A stretch of DNA of 64,000 nucleotides, taken from Pachyseris speciosa (Eukaryota; Cnidaria; Anthozoa; Scleractinia; Pachyseridae). Where the stretch lies: positions 40,001-104,000 of the forward strand of contig JAEMWC010000048.1 in assembly GCA_016490735.1 (NCBI GenBank), in the 5' to 3' direction. Below the pieces are notes generated by a model. That model worked only from the letters and a program-made list of their open reading frames with translations, was not told the DNA's origin and did not search any database. The position numbers and the translations under genes were made by a program. Shown here in pieces: positions 27,401-35,100 of the stretch (its first letter is position 1; each line of letters starts with the position of its first letter).

Positions 27401-29611
27401 CTGAGCGATGAGACTATCCTTACTAGTTTCCGCAGCAAGTTATGTTTTTTCACATAATTTTAAGACTGAAATCATCATGCTTGCTTTGAAGTAACAGCGG
27501 CAGTGAATGCAAAACACCAACGTAAGTGAGTCGAAACCTGTCATATTGACAGCGGTATCGATTCCGTCCAATTACAATAACCCAGTTTGCAATGTCGTTT
27601 GCAATAAACTAATGAGAACCGCCAATAAAGACATACAGCTGTTCCTCTGATTAATTTTTTTCTGGACATTTTGTAGGACGAAGGAATGAGCTACTTTATG
27701 GAACATGGCAGTTTTCCGGCCGAAAGATATGAATACCCAAGAAAATCAGGAAATCTTATCACGTGTATTGTGTGGAATATTATTCTGAGTCTTCCACTTC
27801 TTTGGTACATAATTTCCGTCCTAGTTTCTGGCTCCATTGTTTCATTTCTCATTGCTGGGACAATAGCCTTAATAGGTAAGTGGTGCACTTCGATCAATGA
27901 AGAACAAACACTATTTATTCCTGGACTGGCCTCTTTTAATCTATTATACAAAAGAGCGGTTTTCAATTGAGTGTCGAAAGTAATTCGTGTTTACTTTGCT
28001 TTGCATTGCTTCGCTCTGTGATTGGCCAGCAAAACTCGCGCCACTTTCTCAACCAATGAGAAACAAAACCAAAGACTATCGTGACTTGCACGCGCGTATT
28101 TTCCCGCGCTTGGCGCCGGCTACATGTAACTGCTTCGTATCGGCCGTCGTATTGTAATTGGCTCATCGCGCTGTTTGGGTCTGTGGTGATTGGCCAGAGT
28201 GATTACTTTGTTTTGTTTGTTTTTTTTGCTACACTGAATTGAAAACCGCTCTAATACAGATAGGCTTAGCTACATAATTCCCGAAAAATTGTCAAAAATT
28301 CTTTCCGGCATTTCCCTACCCTGGGTGCCAGAGGTTATTTTTTCGTTTGAAGGAGGGAATTCGCCCGTCTCTCGCGTTCTATTTTGGCTTTTCAGGGATA
28401 TTTATTTTTTTCAACGGGCCTCTGGAGCCAGGGTAGCATTTCCCAAACAAAAGCTCTAAAATTCTTTAAGAAATGTCTAAAATTCTCCAAAAACTCTATA
28501 AAACTCCCGAAAATTCTTATAAATTTCGTTTCTTATAGCGATATAACAAGAAACAATGAGTTGTAAATCGTAAAACATCATTTATTGTCAGTGTTAAGAC
28601 TTGCCAAAACATCATTTTGCATTTGCTTATATATGCATAATCGACTGACCCCTCTCCTGGTAAGTTGGAATACAAACAAAAAACGTTTTGTAAACGTTTT
28701 TGCCTGTGAAGTTTCCAACATGTCAGGTGAAATTTCAAATTGCTCTAAAATGCTCGAAATTGTCATTTTTTTTTCAAAAATTCCCGAGAGTGTCTAAAAT
28801 TCCCCCAGTAAATTCCGGAATTTTGTAGCTAAGCCTAAATACAGATGATTAAAAACTTTTCAATAGGATCTCTACAGACTCCAAGGTTGCCACTCAGGAT
28901 GAATAACAAAAACTTTCCTACCAAATTCGTTGTATTACGCTGCGTGTTTTGCGAACTTTGAAGGAATTCTGGGTTTTTCTGTTCCGTCAATCATCTGATT
29001 GGGGGCGGGGTTATGCAAATAGCCCAGTCAGAACACGTTGCGTTGTGATTTGCATAACCCCGCCCCAGCTCAATTGATTGGCGCAACAAAAACCCAAAAA
29101 ATTTCGAAAACGCGCAGCGCGATGCAAAGAATTTAGCTATTTTCACAGACCATTCAAGAAAACTCCTTTGGCTTAATAGTTGAAGCCATTGATGAAGCTA
29201 AAGAAACTAATTCCTTCGTAAACTTTACTTGAAACAGCCGACGGCGTTACCTTTGCCGACAAGAAAACTTTCCGCACAAACCCATCAGTGAACCTAAAGA
29301 AAAATTCCCTGATTTTTCGGTGACTTTCTTGTAAAGTTTAGTCTTGACCTGACTTTTTGACCTGAGAATCTGAGTTCGTGTTCTCAGAAAGTCGTTTGAG
29401 TTCAAATCTGTTCAGAACAGGGACGCGCTCGTAATCATCTCTTAGGCCACCGAGCATCTGCGCTGCTTCAACGTCTCTCACGGGCTTTTTTGTGTTGTCT
29501 TTCGTTCCAGGTTACGTCATGGTAAAAATATTGCTTCATTTTAGTGACTCCAAAAAAGGAAGCAGTTTTGGTTTGAAGCCGTCCAACCGCAGCGCCAAGA
29601 AACAAAGTTAA
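6732..29611 (+). CDS. AGPAT: 1-acyl-sn-glycerol-3-phosphate acyltransferase (AGPAT/LPAAT family), complete, 8 coding exons
   Basis: The family transfers an acyl group from acyl-CoA to lysophosphatidic acid, making phosphatidic acid in the endoplasmic reticulum membrane. Exons: 6732-6921, 20424-20593, 21972-22133, 22745-22898, 24724-24826, 26879-26957, 27677-27875, 29511-29611. All junctions are GT/AG and the phases agree, giving 385 residues; relatives are about 376-390. An N-terminal membrane segment (about 13-40) is followed by the catalytic NHX4D motif NHRSDVDW (99-106; His100, Asp105), FAEGTR (178-183), the LLPRSRGF block, PAVYD, and two C-terminal membrane segments. The last residues, KKQS, fit a KKXX ER-retrieval signal. 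The start is chosen because an in-frame TGA (6729-6731) immediately precedes ATG 6732; Met5 is an alternative. The motif block [12 protein letters not shown] is closer to plant LPAT2 than to vertebrate AGPAT3/4. Enzyme class is secure; the exact acyl-acceptor preference cannot be read. Confidence 0.93.
6922..9057 (+). other. Acyltransferase intron 1, left part
   Basis: This is intron sequence after the donor GTAAGT at 6922. An uninterrupted copy of the repeat seen at 286-895 lies in reverse at about 7020-7235. No other supported feature is seen. Confidence 0.5.
7020..7235 (-). repeat. Dispersed repeat, intact copy (empty site for the hAT-like element)
   Basis: On the minus strand this matches the repeat at 286-895 with the 358-748 insert absent. 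It therefore shows the pre-insertion state of the target, with one TTTCGTT word. It sits about 100 bp after the first coding exon of the acyltransferase. Confidence 0.6.
9062..9905 (-). mobile_element. piggyBac-like non-autonomous element with decayed coding sequence, copy 1
   Basis: It is flanked by TTAA at 9058-9061 and 9906-9909. The ends are CGCATTGGTGCCC and its partner ending in CAATGGG, so one terminal CCC has mutated to CGC. TTAA targets and CCC termini are the piggyBac signature. The interior is an inverted relative of 59255-60219. Minus-strand open frames at 9461-9111 (116 residues, with [20 protein letters not shown] and a [18 protein letters not shown] tail) and 9699-9490 resemble pieces of one broken protein that I do not recognise. 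Confidence 0.7.
9910..12229 (+). other. Acyltransferase intron 1, middle part
   Basis: This is AT-rich intron. No exon encoding acyltransferase residues is expected here, because exon 1 joins exon 2 in phase. No repeat boundary could be drawn. Confidence 0.5.
12234..14259 (+). mobile_element. 2-kb TIR element with subterminal degenerate repeats
   Basis: The ends are an inverted repeat starting GTGACCTCTCACGCGAAAAC and continuing to about 27 bp with one or two differences. They are flanked by ATGT at 12230-12233 and 14260-14263. Inside the left end, about five degenerate copies of a 45-50 bp unit carry the words GAACGGCTCATTGAAAAT and CAAACGAGT. The right end has related words (GAACGG, ACCCAAGCCGTT). 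No transposase frame is apparent. The superfamily is uncertain. Confidence 0.7.
14264..15488 (+). other. Acyltransferase intron 1 sequence
   Basis: No exon is supported. The right part, from about 15310, may already belong to the retroelement that carries the foldback and hammerhead motifs, but its left boundary is not visible. Confidence 0.4.
15489..15647 (+). repeat. Long hairpin, 59-bp arms
   Basis: The arms 15489-15547 and 15589-15647 are inverted copies with about two mismatches and a 41-base loop. The arm contains CTGTTCAGTAATAGATCACA and a TGACGTCA-like AGACGTCA word. This stem would form in DNA or in RNA. It lies about 150 bp before the hammerhead-like motif and probably belongs to the same element. 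Confidence 0.8.
15794..15868 (+). ncRNA. Hammerhead-ribozyme-like motif (type I, minimal stem III)
   Basis: The core CTGATGA is at 15808-15814 and GAAA at 15832-15835. Stem II is GTCTG (15816-15820) with CAGAC (15827-15831) around TATGAT. Stem III is one C-G pair with a two-base loop before GTC, as in Penelope-like retroelement hammerheads. Stem I is ATCC/GGAT (15804-15807 with 15842-15845) plus ATCTTGT/ACAAGAT outside an internal loop. Cleavage would follow C15841. One extra A (15815) sits between the core and stem II, so activity is uncertain. Confidence 0.6.
16020..16123 (+). repeat. Minisatellite, about 2.7 copies of a 41-bp unit
   Basis: The words AATGCACAA.AGGAAGCA and GTTTTCATTGGT recur at 16020, 16061 and 16102, with the last unit incomplete. 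There is no coding sense. Confidence 0.6.
16673..17769 (+). mobile_element. Mutator-like foldback element with GGAACACC repeats
   Basis: The ends are GGCATGTACTA and TAGTACATGCC, and inverted arms extend well over 100 bp on each side (16673-16835 and 17635-17769). The element is flanked by perfect 9-bp direct repeats ACTCTGATC at 16664-16672 and 17770-17778, the length typical of Mutator/MULE insertions. The arms consist of imperfect CCGGAACACC units. The interior holds a GAAA-rich stretch, a poly-C tract (17013-17031) and a nested SINE. No transposase is seen. Confidence 0.8.
17314..17603 (+). mobile_element. tRNA-derived SINE, copy 1
   Basis: The head resembles a tRNA promoter: an A-box-like TGGTTTAATGGCAC near 17327 and a B box GGGTTCGCTCC at 17363-17373. 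The body contains TTTTTCTCCAGATTCTCCGG and AACACTTCTAAATTCTAATT, and the 3' end is an ATT microsatellite. Related copies in reverse lie at 26326-26590 and 60883-61080. It is nested inside the Mutator-like element 16673-17769. Confidence 0.75.
17984..18265 (+). mobile_element. AGAGCGG-family MITE, copy 1
   Basis: The ends are AGAGCGGTTTTCAATTGAGT-like and the complement ACTCAATAGAAAAGCACTCT. The body has the words TTTGCTCTGTGATTGGCCA and ACCAATGAGAAGCAAAACC. It is one of four copies in the window. The target duplication is unclear; a TA dinucleotide flanks this copy. Confidence 0.7.
18350..18428 (+). repeat. AAT/ATT microsatellite
   Basis: A run of AAT units switches to ATT units after GTAATT, making an imperfect palindrome. 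Confidence 0.85.
18514..18836 (+). mobile_element. AATT-target foldback MITE, copy 1 (left arm shortened)
   Basis: It starts GAAGGCCTCGGAGCATAACC and ends with the complement GGTTATGCCCCGAGCCCTTC, flanked by AATT at 18510-18513 and 18837-18840. At 323 bp it is about 64 bp shorter than the copies at 35314 and 51666, because part of the left arm is missing. The open frames here are palindrome artefacts. Confidence 0.8.
19081..19703 (-). pseudogene. Broken C-terminal fragment of a retroelement protein
   Basis: On the minus strand, reading from 19703, three frames carry a continuous relationship: [17 protein letters not shown], then [20 protein letters not shown], then a frame change near 19478 into [19 protein letters not shown], and later [18 protein letters not shown] and ISFAILR-type LRSAL, with [12 protein letters not shown] after another frame change near 19200. 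I recognise this pattern (RGG..HN, D..RGFW, FTPL.F...GG, RG.R) as a domain that follows reverse transcriptase in many cnidarian and other invertebrate retroelement predictions. The exact class is not certain. The copy is frameshifted, has no reverse transcriptase in view, and ends beside ATT microsatellites. Confidence 0.6.
19725..19860 (+). repeat. ATT microsatellites
   Basis: Two ATT-rich runs, about 19729-19770 and 19816-19852, are separated by unique sequence. Confidence 0.8.
20594..21971 (+). other. Acyltransferase intron 2 with a degenerate tandem repeat and short telomere-like run
   Basis: The words CAGGGGCACCCAAC (near 20812 and 21316) and TTTTCGGCTTG.G.GAC.CGCTG (near 21125 and 21500) recur in order, indicating a diverged tandem duplication of roughly 400-500 bp. 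Three perfect CCCTAA units lie near 21107-21124. No exon is expected, since the flanking exons join in phase 0. Confidence 0.5.
22899..23432 (+). other. Acyltransferase intron 4, left part
   Basis: Words built on GATCGCAGATCGCAG near 23040-23080 recur near 23850-23925 on the other side of the MITE at 23433. They may be ends of another element, but no boundary could be fixed. Confidence 0.35.
23433..23760 (+). mobile_element. Palindromic MITE built from GGGACTAGTCCC words
   Basis: The ends are AGGTCGGCGCACACG and CGTGTGTGCCGACCT, with TGA at 23430-23432 and 23761-23763. The whole 328 bp is a lattice of the 12-bp palindrome GGGACTAGTCCC and variants such as GGGACTTGTCCC, separated by TGCGACT/AGTCGCA. 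A 3-bp duplication suggests a Harbinger-type origin, but this is inference. Confidence 0.75.
24931..25342 (-). mobile_element. hAT-like non-autonomous TIR element, copy 2
   Basis: This is the reverse-oriented relative of 358-748. It begins CCCGGGGGGG and ends GCCCCGGG, flanked by perfect 8-bp repeats CCCATTTG at 24923-24930 and 25343-25350. It carries the complementary TACCCTATTTCAGACC words. A poly-C run (25320-25334) has expanded in one end. Confidence 0.85.
25351..26325 (+). other. Acyltransferase intron 5 sequence
   Basis: A short run of ATGCA units lies at 25446-25467. Nothing else is recognised before the SINE. Confidence 0.45.
26326..26590 (-). mobile_element. tRNA-derived SINE, copy 2
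   Basis: Read on the minus strand from about 26588, the head has an A box TGGCGCAATGGTGAGAG-like word and a B box GAGTTCGATTCCCGG. The body has GAGAGGTTTTTCTCCGGGTA and AAAACCAACATTTGATTT, and it ends in an AAT/ATT run. Its tRNA head is better preserved than in copy 1. Confidence 0.8.
27952..28252 (+). mobile_element. AGAGCGG-family MITE, copy 2
   Basis: It begins AGAGCGGTTTTCAATTGAGT and ends with the near-exact complement ...TTGAAAACCGCTCT. The internal words CTCTGTGATTGGCCAGCAAA and GTGATTGGCCAGAGTGATTA are shared with copies at 17984, 33841 and 34341. It lies 76 bp after acyltransferase exon 7. Confidence 0.75.
28938..29120 (+). mobile_element. Foldback MITE with GGGGCGGGGTTATGCAAAT arms
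   Basis: The arms share CGCTGCG.GTTTT.CGAA, GGGTTTTT and a perfect inner GGGGCGGGGTTATGCAAAT (left) / ATTTGCATAACCCCGCCCC (right). The inner arms each contain an octamer ATGCAAAT and a GC box, so the hairpin presents paired binding-site-like words. The target duplication is not resolved. Confidence 0.65.
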
Positions 29612-30927
29612 TTGATTTAAACTCCGTTCACACCAATGCCTTTTTTTAACGTTGTTAGGTTTGAAACAGTCAGAGAAATATTTTCGATTTTTCCGTAATA
29701 CACGAGATGAAATGTTTGAAAAAAAAGGAACTTGCTGGAATGCAATAGCCCTGCAGAATCAAAATTTAATAACAGAACGGACAAAAAGTATATTTAAACA
29801 TGTTCAGCTTTCGTTTGAACGGTGTATCGGTGTGACCCTCAAAAATTCAAAATATACAGTGGAGAAACTAGGTCTAATTTTTAAAAATGTAACCGAGAAA
29901 ACGGGCTATGTTTATCTAGACCATGAACTAAGTCAAACCTGGTCTGATCAACTCTAAAATCTAAACGTTTTTCGTTAAAAAGTGACAGGAAGGTATTATA
30001 AGACCTCTTCTGTCTGCGTTCTGAGTCAGTTTTCGGTTAAATAACTGACCGAAAGATGGTTTCACTATGGATTAAGCATTGTCCGTTTTCTCGAGTAGAC
30101 TTTTTTTATGTTTATTATGAAAGAGTGAATTATCAACTTATTACAACTGAAATAGTCTATTTGTATAAATATTTTTAACAACACATTATAGGGTATGATT
30201 TTACGGTATCGCTGAATTTTAGACGTCATTGAATAATCTCCTCATCCTCGGCGATGCATTTCTCGCCTACTTTGGTTGCGTGTTGAAGTGTGTCAGTGTT
30301 CAGTTTTAAAGCTGACGTTTAGTGACATGAGTAGAGCGGAACAGACAATGCCAATCAAAATTTCGCGGCTTGTACGTTTCAATGTTTGGGGAGATAAAGG
30401 CCGTTCCAGATAGAGGCGGAAACCGAGATTATCTATCTTGTGAAATTAATAAGGCAGCGAGATGCAAAATGAATAAACTAGTTGGAATCCAAGAGGCAGT
30501 GTATTTATTTAATATGCTCTGTTAGTTCAAACGTGGGAGATTGTTGTAAGGTATGTGCTTCCTGAAGATATTTTGTTATCAGTCACCCTTCTGGGGCCAA
30601 AAATAGGTTAACTACCCTTCATTTTGATTAAATATTATTTTAATAAGTACTGTACTGGATCCCACAGTGCACAAATTTGACAGTCAAAGGCCAAAGATGT
30701 AAAAAGTGACTGGAAAATCGGGCGCCAGAATGCCCCCTCCCCCTTCGAACGCTTGCCACGCAGGCTACTGTAAAATTAACCCTTTCGACCAGAGGAAATC
30801 CAGCGATAACTTTGTTTTTGCACAACAGCGCTGTTTAGTTTATAGTCAGTCATCATTCTCGTCCCTCGAGTCTTCGCTCCGTACTGCGCAGGCTTGACGA
30901 AACAAGCGACTCTCGACAGATACAATG
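29612..30927 (+). other. 3' flank of the acyltransferase and start of the convergent intergenic region
   Basis: Sequence after the TAA at 29609-29611 should include the 3' UTR. An AATAAA word lies at 30472-30477. A 99-codon open frame (29660-29957) follows an acceptor-like TTAG, but I do not take it as coding because exon 8 already gives a family-like C-terminus. Confidence 0.45.
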
Positions 30928-31135
30928 TCGTACCCAGAGTCCTCAGACTCTTTGGCCAGCGGTTAGTCGCCAGGAGAGACTCTGGGATAATAGGAAAAAA
31001 TCAAATTTTTTGATTGGCTGGCCCGTAACGGCTTCCATTGTTTTACCCCAGATTTTCTTGGAAGATGGCGGTCCATTATCCCAGTCTTTCCTGGCGACTA
31101 ACCGCTGGCCAAAGAGCCTGAGGACTCTGGGTACG
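30928..31135 (+). mobile_element. Foldback MITE, TCGTACCCAGAG family
   Basis: The left arm is TCGTACCCAGAGTCCTCAG and onwards through GGCCAGCGGTTAGTCGCCAG; the right arm is the inverted copy ending CTCTGGGTACGA. The arms are about 63 bp with few mismatches. Two shorter relatives follow at 31230-31322 and 31372-31458, sharing CTCTGGG..CGAG.TTG and CCCTGGGTATGAGGTTG ends. Confidence 0.7.
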
Positions 31136-31229
31136 AGATTGCAGATCCGATAGGTTGACGATTCTGATTGGCTTTTTCAAACAATTCAGATGAACGGAAG
31201 TAAAACGAAGCTCTTTACAAACTCTTACG

Positions 31230-31458
31230 CGGAGCAATCTCGTTCCCAGAGGTTGCGATCCTTTTGGTCAGCGCCAAGGATGCTCGCTGGACAAGGGTAA
31301 CATAGGCTCTGGGGACGAGGTTGTACGCGGGGCTGAACCCTAAGCATACGCAGTTCAGCCGGAAGTCCGATATTTTCGGACTTTAAATCGGATCTTTCCA
31401 GGGTCGCTCGTTTCCTGACCGCTTGTCAAGGGAAACGAAGACCCTGGGTATGAGGTTG
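31230..31458 (+). repeat. Two short relatives of the CTCTGGGTACGAG foldback family
   Basis: 31230-31322 is bounded by CTCGTTCCCAGAGG and CTCTGGGGACGAGG. 31372-31458 is bounded by a degenerate left end and CCCTGGGTATGAGG. They sit in tandem beside the full element 30928-31135. Confidence 0.45.
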
Positions 31459-32110
31459 AGTCAGTCACCGAATGCAGTTTTGCGCATGGGCATACGGGAA
31501 AAATTGTCTGGGGGTGGGGGTGGGGGGAGAGAATGAAACTTGTAACTGAGGAATTCAAAACAATAAAAGAGATGAGATTCACTCGCTTAGCCAAGAAGAG
31601 GTATGAGGAACGATTATTTCGCCTCGCCTGAAATATCAATGATCCTTTACATGTCATTTTGCACCATCTTATTGACATATACCCTTCCAATGTTAATTAT
31701 GGCGATGCTACTGCTGGGGCATATTTAGGATTTGTAGAAAGGGCGTTCGAATAAACGACCTCCAAAGGCAGGAGTATCTAGCGGGTTCCGGGGACATGCT
31801 CCCCCGGGAAATTTTGAAATGTGAATCCTCGGAAATACGATTTCCAGCGTTCTGAGAGGCAAACCAAAGCGTTTTAATTGCTGTGAATTCAAGTCGGCTA
31901 TGGGATCAAAACAGACAAGACAATGAAGTACAAATTTTCTTTTGGTCCTTTTTGTGTCCGAATGGTCGACCAAGTTTGCCCGAATTAGTCATTTTTTACG
32001 ACTGGTTAGTGCTAACCATGCTTCGAGCAACTGGCACTGGTCTATAAGCTGCTCCAGCAAACAAACTTGCATCAACGTCCGGACGGCACTTGTTGGTGTA
32101 ATGGCCAGGC
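31459..32110. other. Convergent intergenic sequence and UTP14 3' UTR
   Basis: This lies between the 3' ends of the acyltransferase and UTP14. No clear polyadenylation signal for UTP14 was found on the minus strand, and no gene is seen. Confidence 0.4.
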
Positions 32111-35100
32111 TCAACTGTGGATTGTAATTCCTTCTGACCCTTCTCCTTTGCTCTTCTTCTTGTCCTCAGGTTTGCTCCGCTTTATTTCCTTTGTAGCTTT
32201 GATTGGTTCTATAATTGTTCCAATCAGCGTCGAGACACGTGGTTTGGTCAGTTGACTGACAGTCGTTCCCGTGTTCCAGTGTTTACCTACTGGATTACGC
32301 ATGCTCCGCTCAAACTGCACGTGACTGCCATAAGGATGCGGTACCGCTGAGACCTGCAGAAAATAGACGACTTTTTTAGTTTTACGAACTTGACTAATTT
32401 TTACAAAACGAGCTTAATTTACAGCAAGGCTTATTCACCCTGCCGCAAGACTTATCATGAACACTGGACCCTGAAATCTATTTTCCCAGTTCTAAAAATC
32501 CAAAGTCCCGTCCAACACATAGCCTTTGTAAATGGCACCCAATTTCGCCCCAAATATACGTTCTCAACTACCGTCTACATTAACTATGCTCCTCTTACCC
32601 TACGCACGGTTGGTGAGTACATTTACTATTACGCCTTCTGTACTCCCGCCCAGCCCTCCCATAAATGGCATCACTCCATACCTGATTTCTGGCAAAAAAC
32701 TTGCTTTTCTCCTCATTGATAATCACATGTGACAAATGCTTGTCCTTTCGGGGATGGGGTGGGTTTGCTTTCTTGGTGAATAGTTTCTTCTTTCTCTCTG
32801 ATGGCTTTATCCCCGCCCCTGCCCAGGAACCCCAGCCCGGTAGAGTCAGGTCAATGTCTTTAGGTTTGGAGGCTTCTTCAATATCACTCTTCTCCTTCGC
32901 AAATTCCTCCACAACATCATCATTAGCAAATGCCTGTTGAATGTCAATTCGTTTCTGTTGAAGAGAATCGCTTTCAGCATTTTCTGCGACCTTTCCTTGA
33001 TCCTCAATTCTGAATATTTTCTTCGGATCCACGCAAATGTCCTTTGTTTCTCTACCACTGTCTTCTTTATCATTACTGTTATTTTTTCTGTTCCCCTTAA
33101 TATCTGCAATTCGAATTGTCCAAACACTGTCGTCTGTTTCCTCTCTGTTACCATTGTCAGTGGAATTCACAATTTCAACTTCGTCTTTTTTCGTTTTAGC
33201 AGTAGATTTACCGACCAGCTTATTCTTTTGAACTTTTTTTCCCTTTGTCTTCTTCTTCTTCTTCTTCTTCGACAAAGCACCTCCATCTTCACTAATGGAA
33301 CAAGAATCAGCAATGCCATTTTCATCCGCACGCTTTTTCAAGTTAGCCTTACTATCTTTCTTGGATCTTTTACTCTTCTTTACCGCTCCTTCTACCTCTT
33401 CAGTAGTGTTTTCCGGCTTCCTCTTTCTGTTCTTCTTGGTAACTTTGATGTCATCCTTATTTGATTTTTCCCTTCCTTTCTCTGCGGGTTTCACTAATTC
33501 TAGTTCAAACTCGTCTTCACTCTTATCCCCATCATCACCATCCTCAGAATCTGTATCACCATTTTCGTTAGCTTCCTCAGTTCTGATTGGCTGGAGCCGG
33601 TGGAGCTTTGTTGAAGAATCTGAAAGATTTAATAACGCAAATATGCTGCGGGAACATTTAAAAAGGAAATAACGTTATCATCTCACAGAGAGAGAGGTCT
33701 TAGAATAAACTGTTGTTAACGAAGTGGATAGTCTTCAGAATTGTAAGTAGTTCTATAGCAATGTCATCCTTACTTTGCATCTCACACTCAGAACGCTTGG
33801 AACAGGCTATGCTGATACAAAACCGATATACTTGGTTTTAGAGCAGTTTTGAGTTGAGTGTCGTAAAGTCAAAAACAAATCAAATACTTCAGCCAATCAC
33901 AACAGACCGAAACAGTGCAATGAGCCAATCAGAATTCGAAGCAATCGTATGTAACCGACGAAAAACGCGAGAAAATGCGCGCGCGCAAGTCGCGATTGGT
34001 TTTGGTTTTGCTTCTCATTGGTTAAGAAAATGGCGCCAGGTTTGCTAACCAATCACAGAGCGAAGCAATGTAAAACCAAAAAGCAAATGCAATTTACTTT
34101 AGATGCTCAATTGAAAACCGCTCCATCACCCAAGTTAATAGCAGATTTGATAAACTAATTAACCACGATAAATCGAAAACCTGATATTTCCATTCGTAGC
34201 CATTCGCTAGTGTTTCATTATAAACCAACGGAACTTACTATATGTGGGAGACCTTTCAACATAAACATGAATTGTTCTTTGTCTTATCAGCAACCTATTT
34301 ACTCATCAGTGGCATTGGTATCATGCAAGTAGCAGTGTAAGAGCGCGCTTTTCGACTGAGTGTCTGAGTGTCTTCAAACCAAAAGCAAAGCAATTGAAGG
34401 GCTGGGAATAAAATTATGCTAAGTAAGATCTTTTAGGTGTTTTTTTTTTTTTTTTTTTTTTTTGTAATTAATATTTTGCTCAAAATAGCTGATTTCTTGC
34501 ATGTACGCTTGTTTTCGTGTGGTAAACATTGCCTTGTATCTTTTTTCGTTGCTTCACGGGCCAAAAACTCGTTCACCCACAAAGTCACTTAGCATAGTTT
34601 TATTCCCAGCCCTTCAATTACTCTGGCCAATCACAACAGACACAAACTGCGCAATGAGCCAATGACAACTTGAAGCAATTGCATGCAACCGGCACCAAGC
34701 ACGGGAAAGCGTGGTTTTGATTTCACTTCTCATTGGCTGAGAAAATGGCGCGAGTTTTTCTAACCAACCACAGAGCGAAGTAATGCATAACTTAAAGCAA
34801 ACACAAATTACTTTCGACACTCAATATTAAAAAAAACTCTACGCTACGTTAGAGAGTTGAAAATTACCGTAGTCGAAGCTAGACGCAGCCTCTGCCAGAA
34901 GAGGTGCACCTTTAGTGTCCAGCTTCCAGGGATTATCTTCAGAGGTTAATAGATTCCCATAAGCGTCTGACTCATCTTGATCATCCTCAGCTGCTGGTTC
35001 CTCAATCTCTTCATCATTATCTGATTCCAGGGTTTTCTTTTCTGTCAGTGTTCGACTGATACGAAGTTGTTCTTCCAGCAATTTCTTAGCCTGAAGAAGT

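Noticed and set aside
28868..28965. Another phase-compatible acceptor giving a 31-residue tail
   Set aside because: The tail does not complete the last membrane segment and runs into a MITE. Exon 29511-29611 is clearly better.
29660..29957. Possible alternative last exon of the acyltransferase, in the right phase after an acceptor-like TTAG
   Set aside because: The exon at 29511-29611 completes the membrane segment and gives a family-like KGSSFG tail and length. The longer frame shows no similarity. It may still be a minor splice form.
32937..33464. A 175-codon plus-strand open frame
   Set aside because: It is antisense to the lysine- and acid-rich exon 13 of UTP14; the low-complexity complement stays open by composition.
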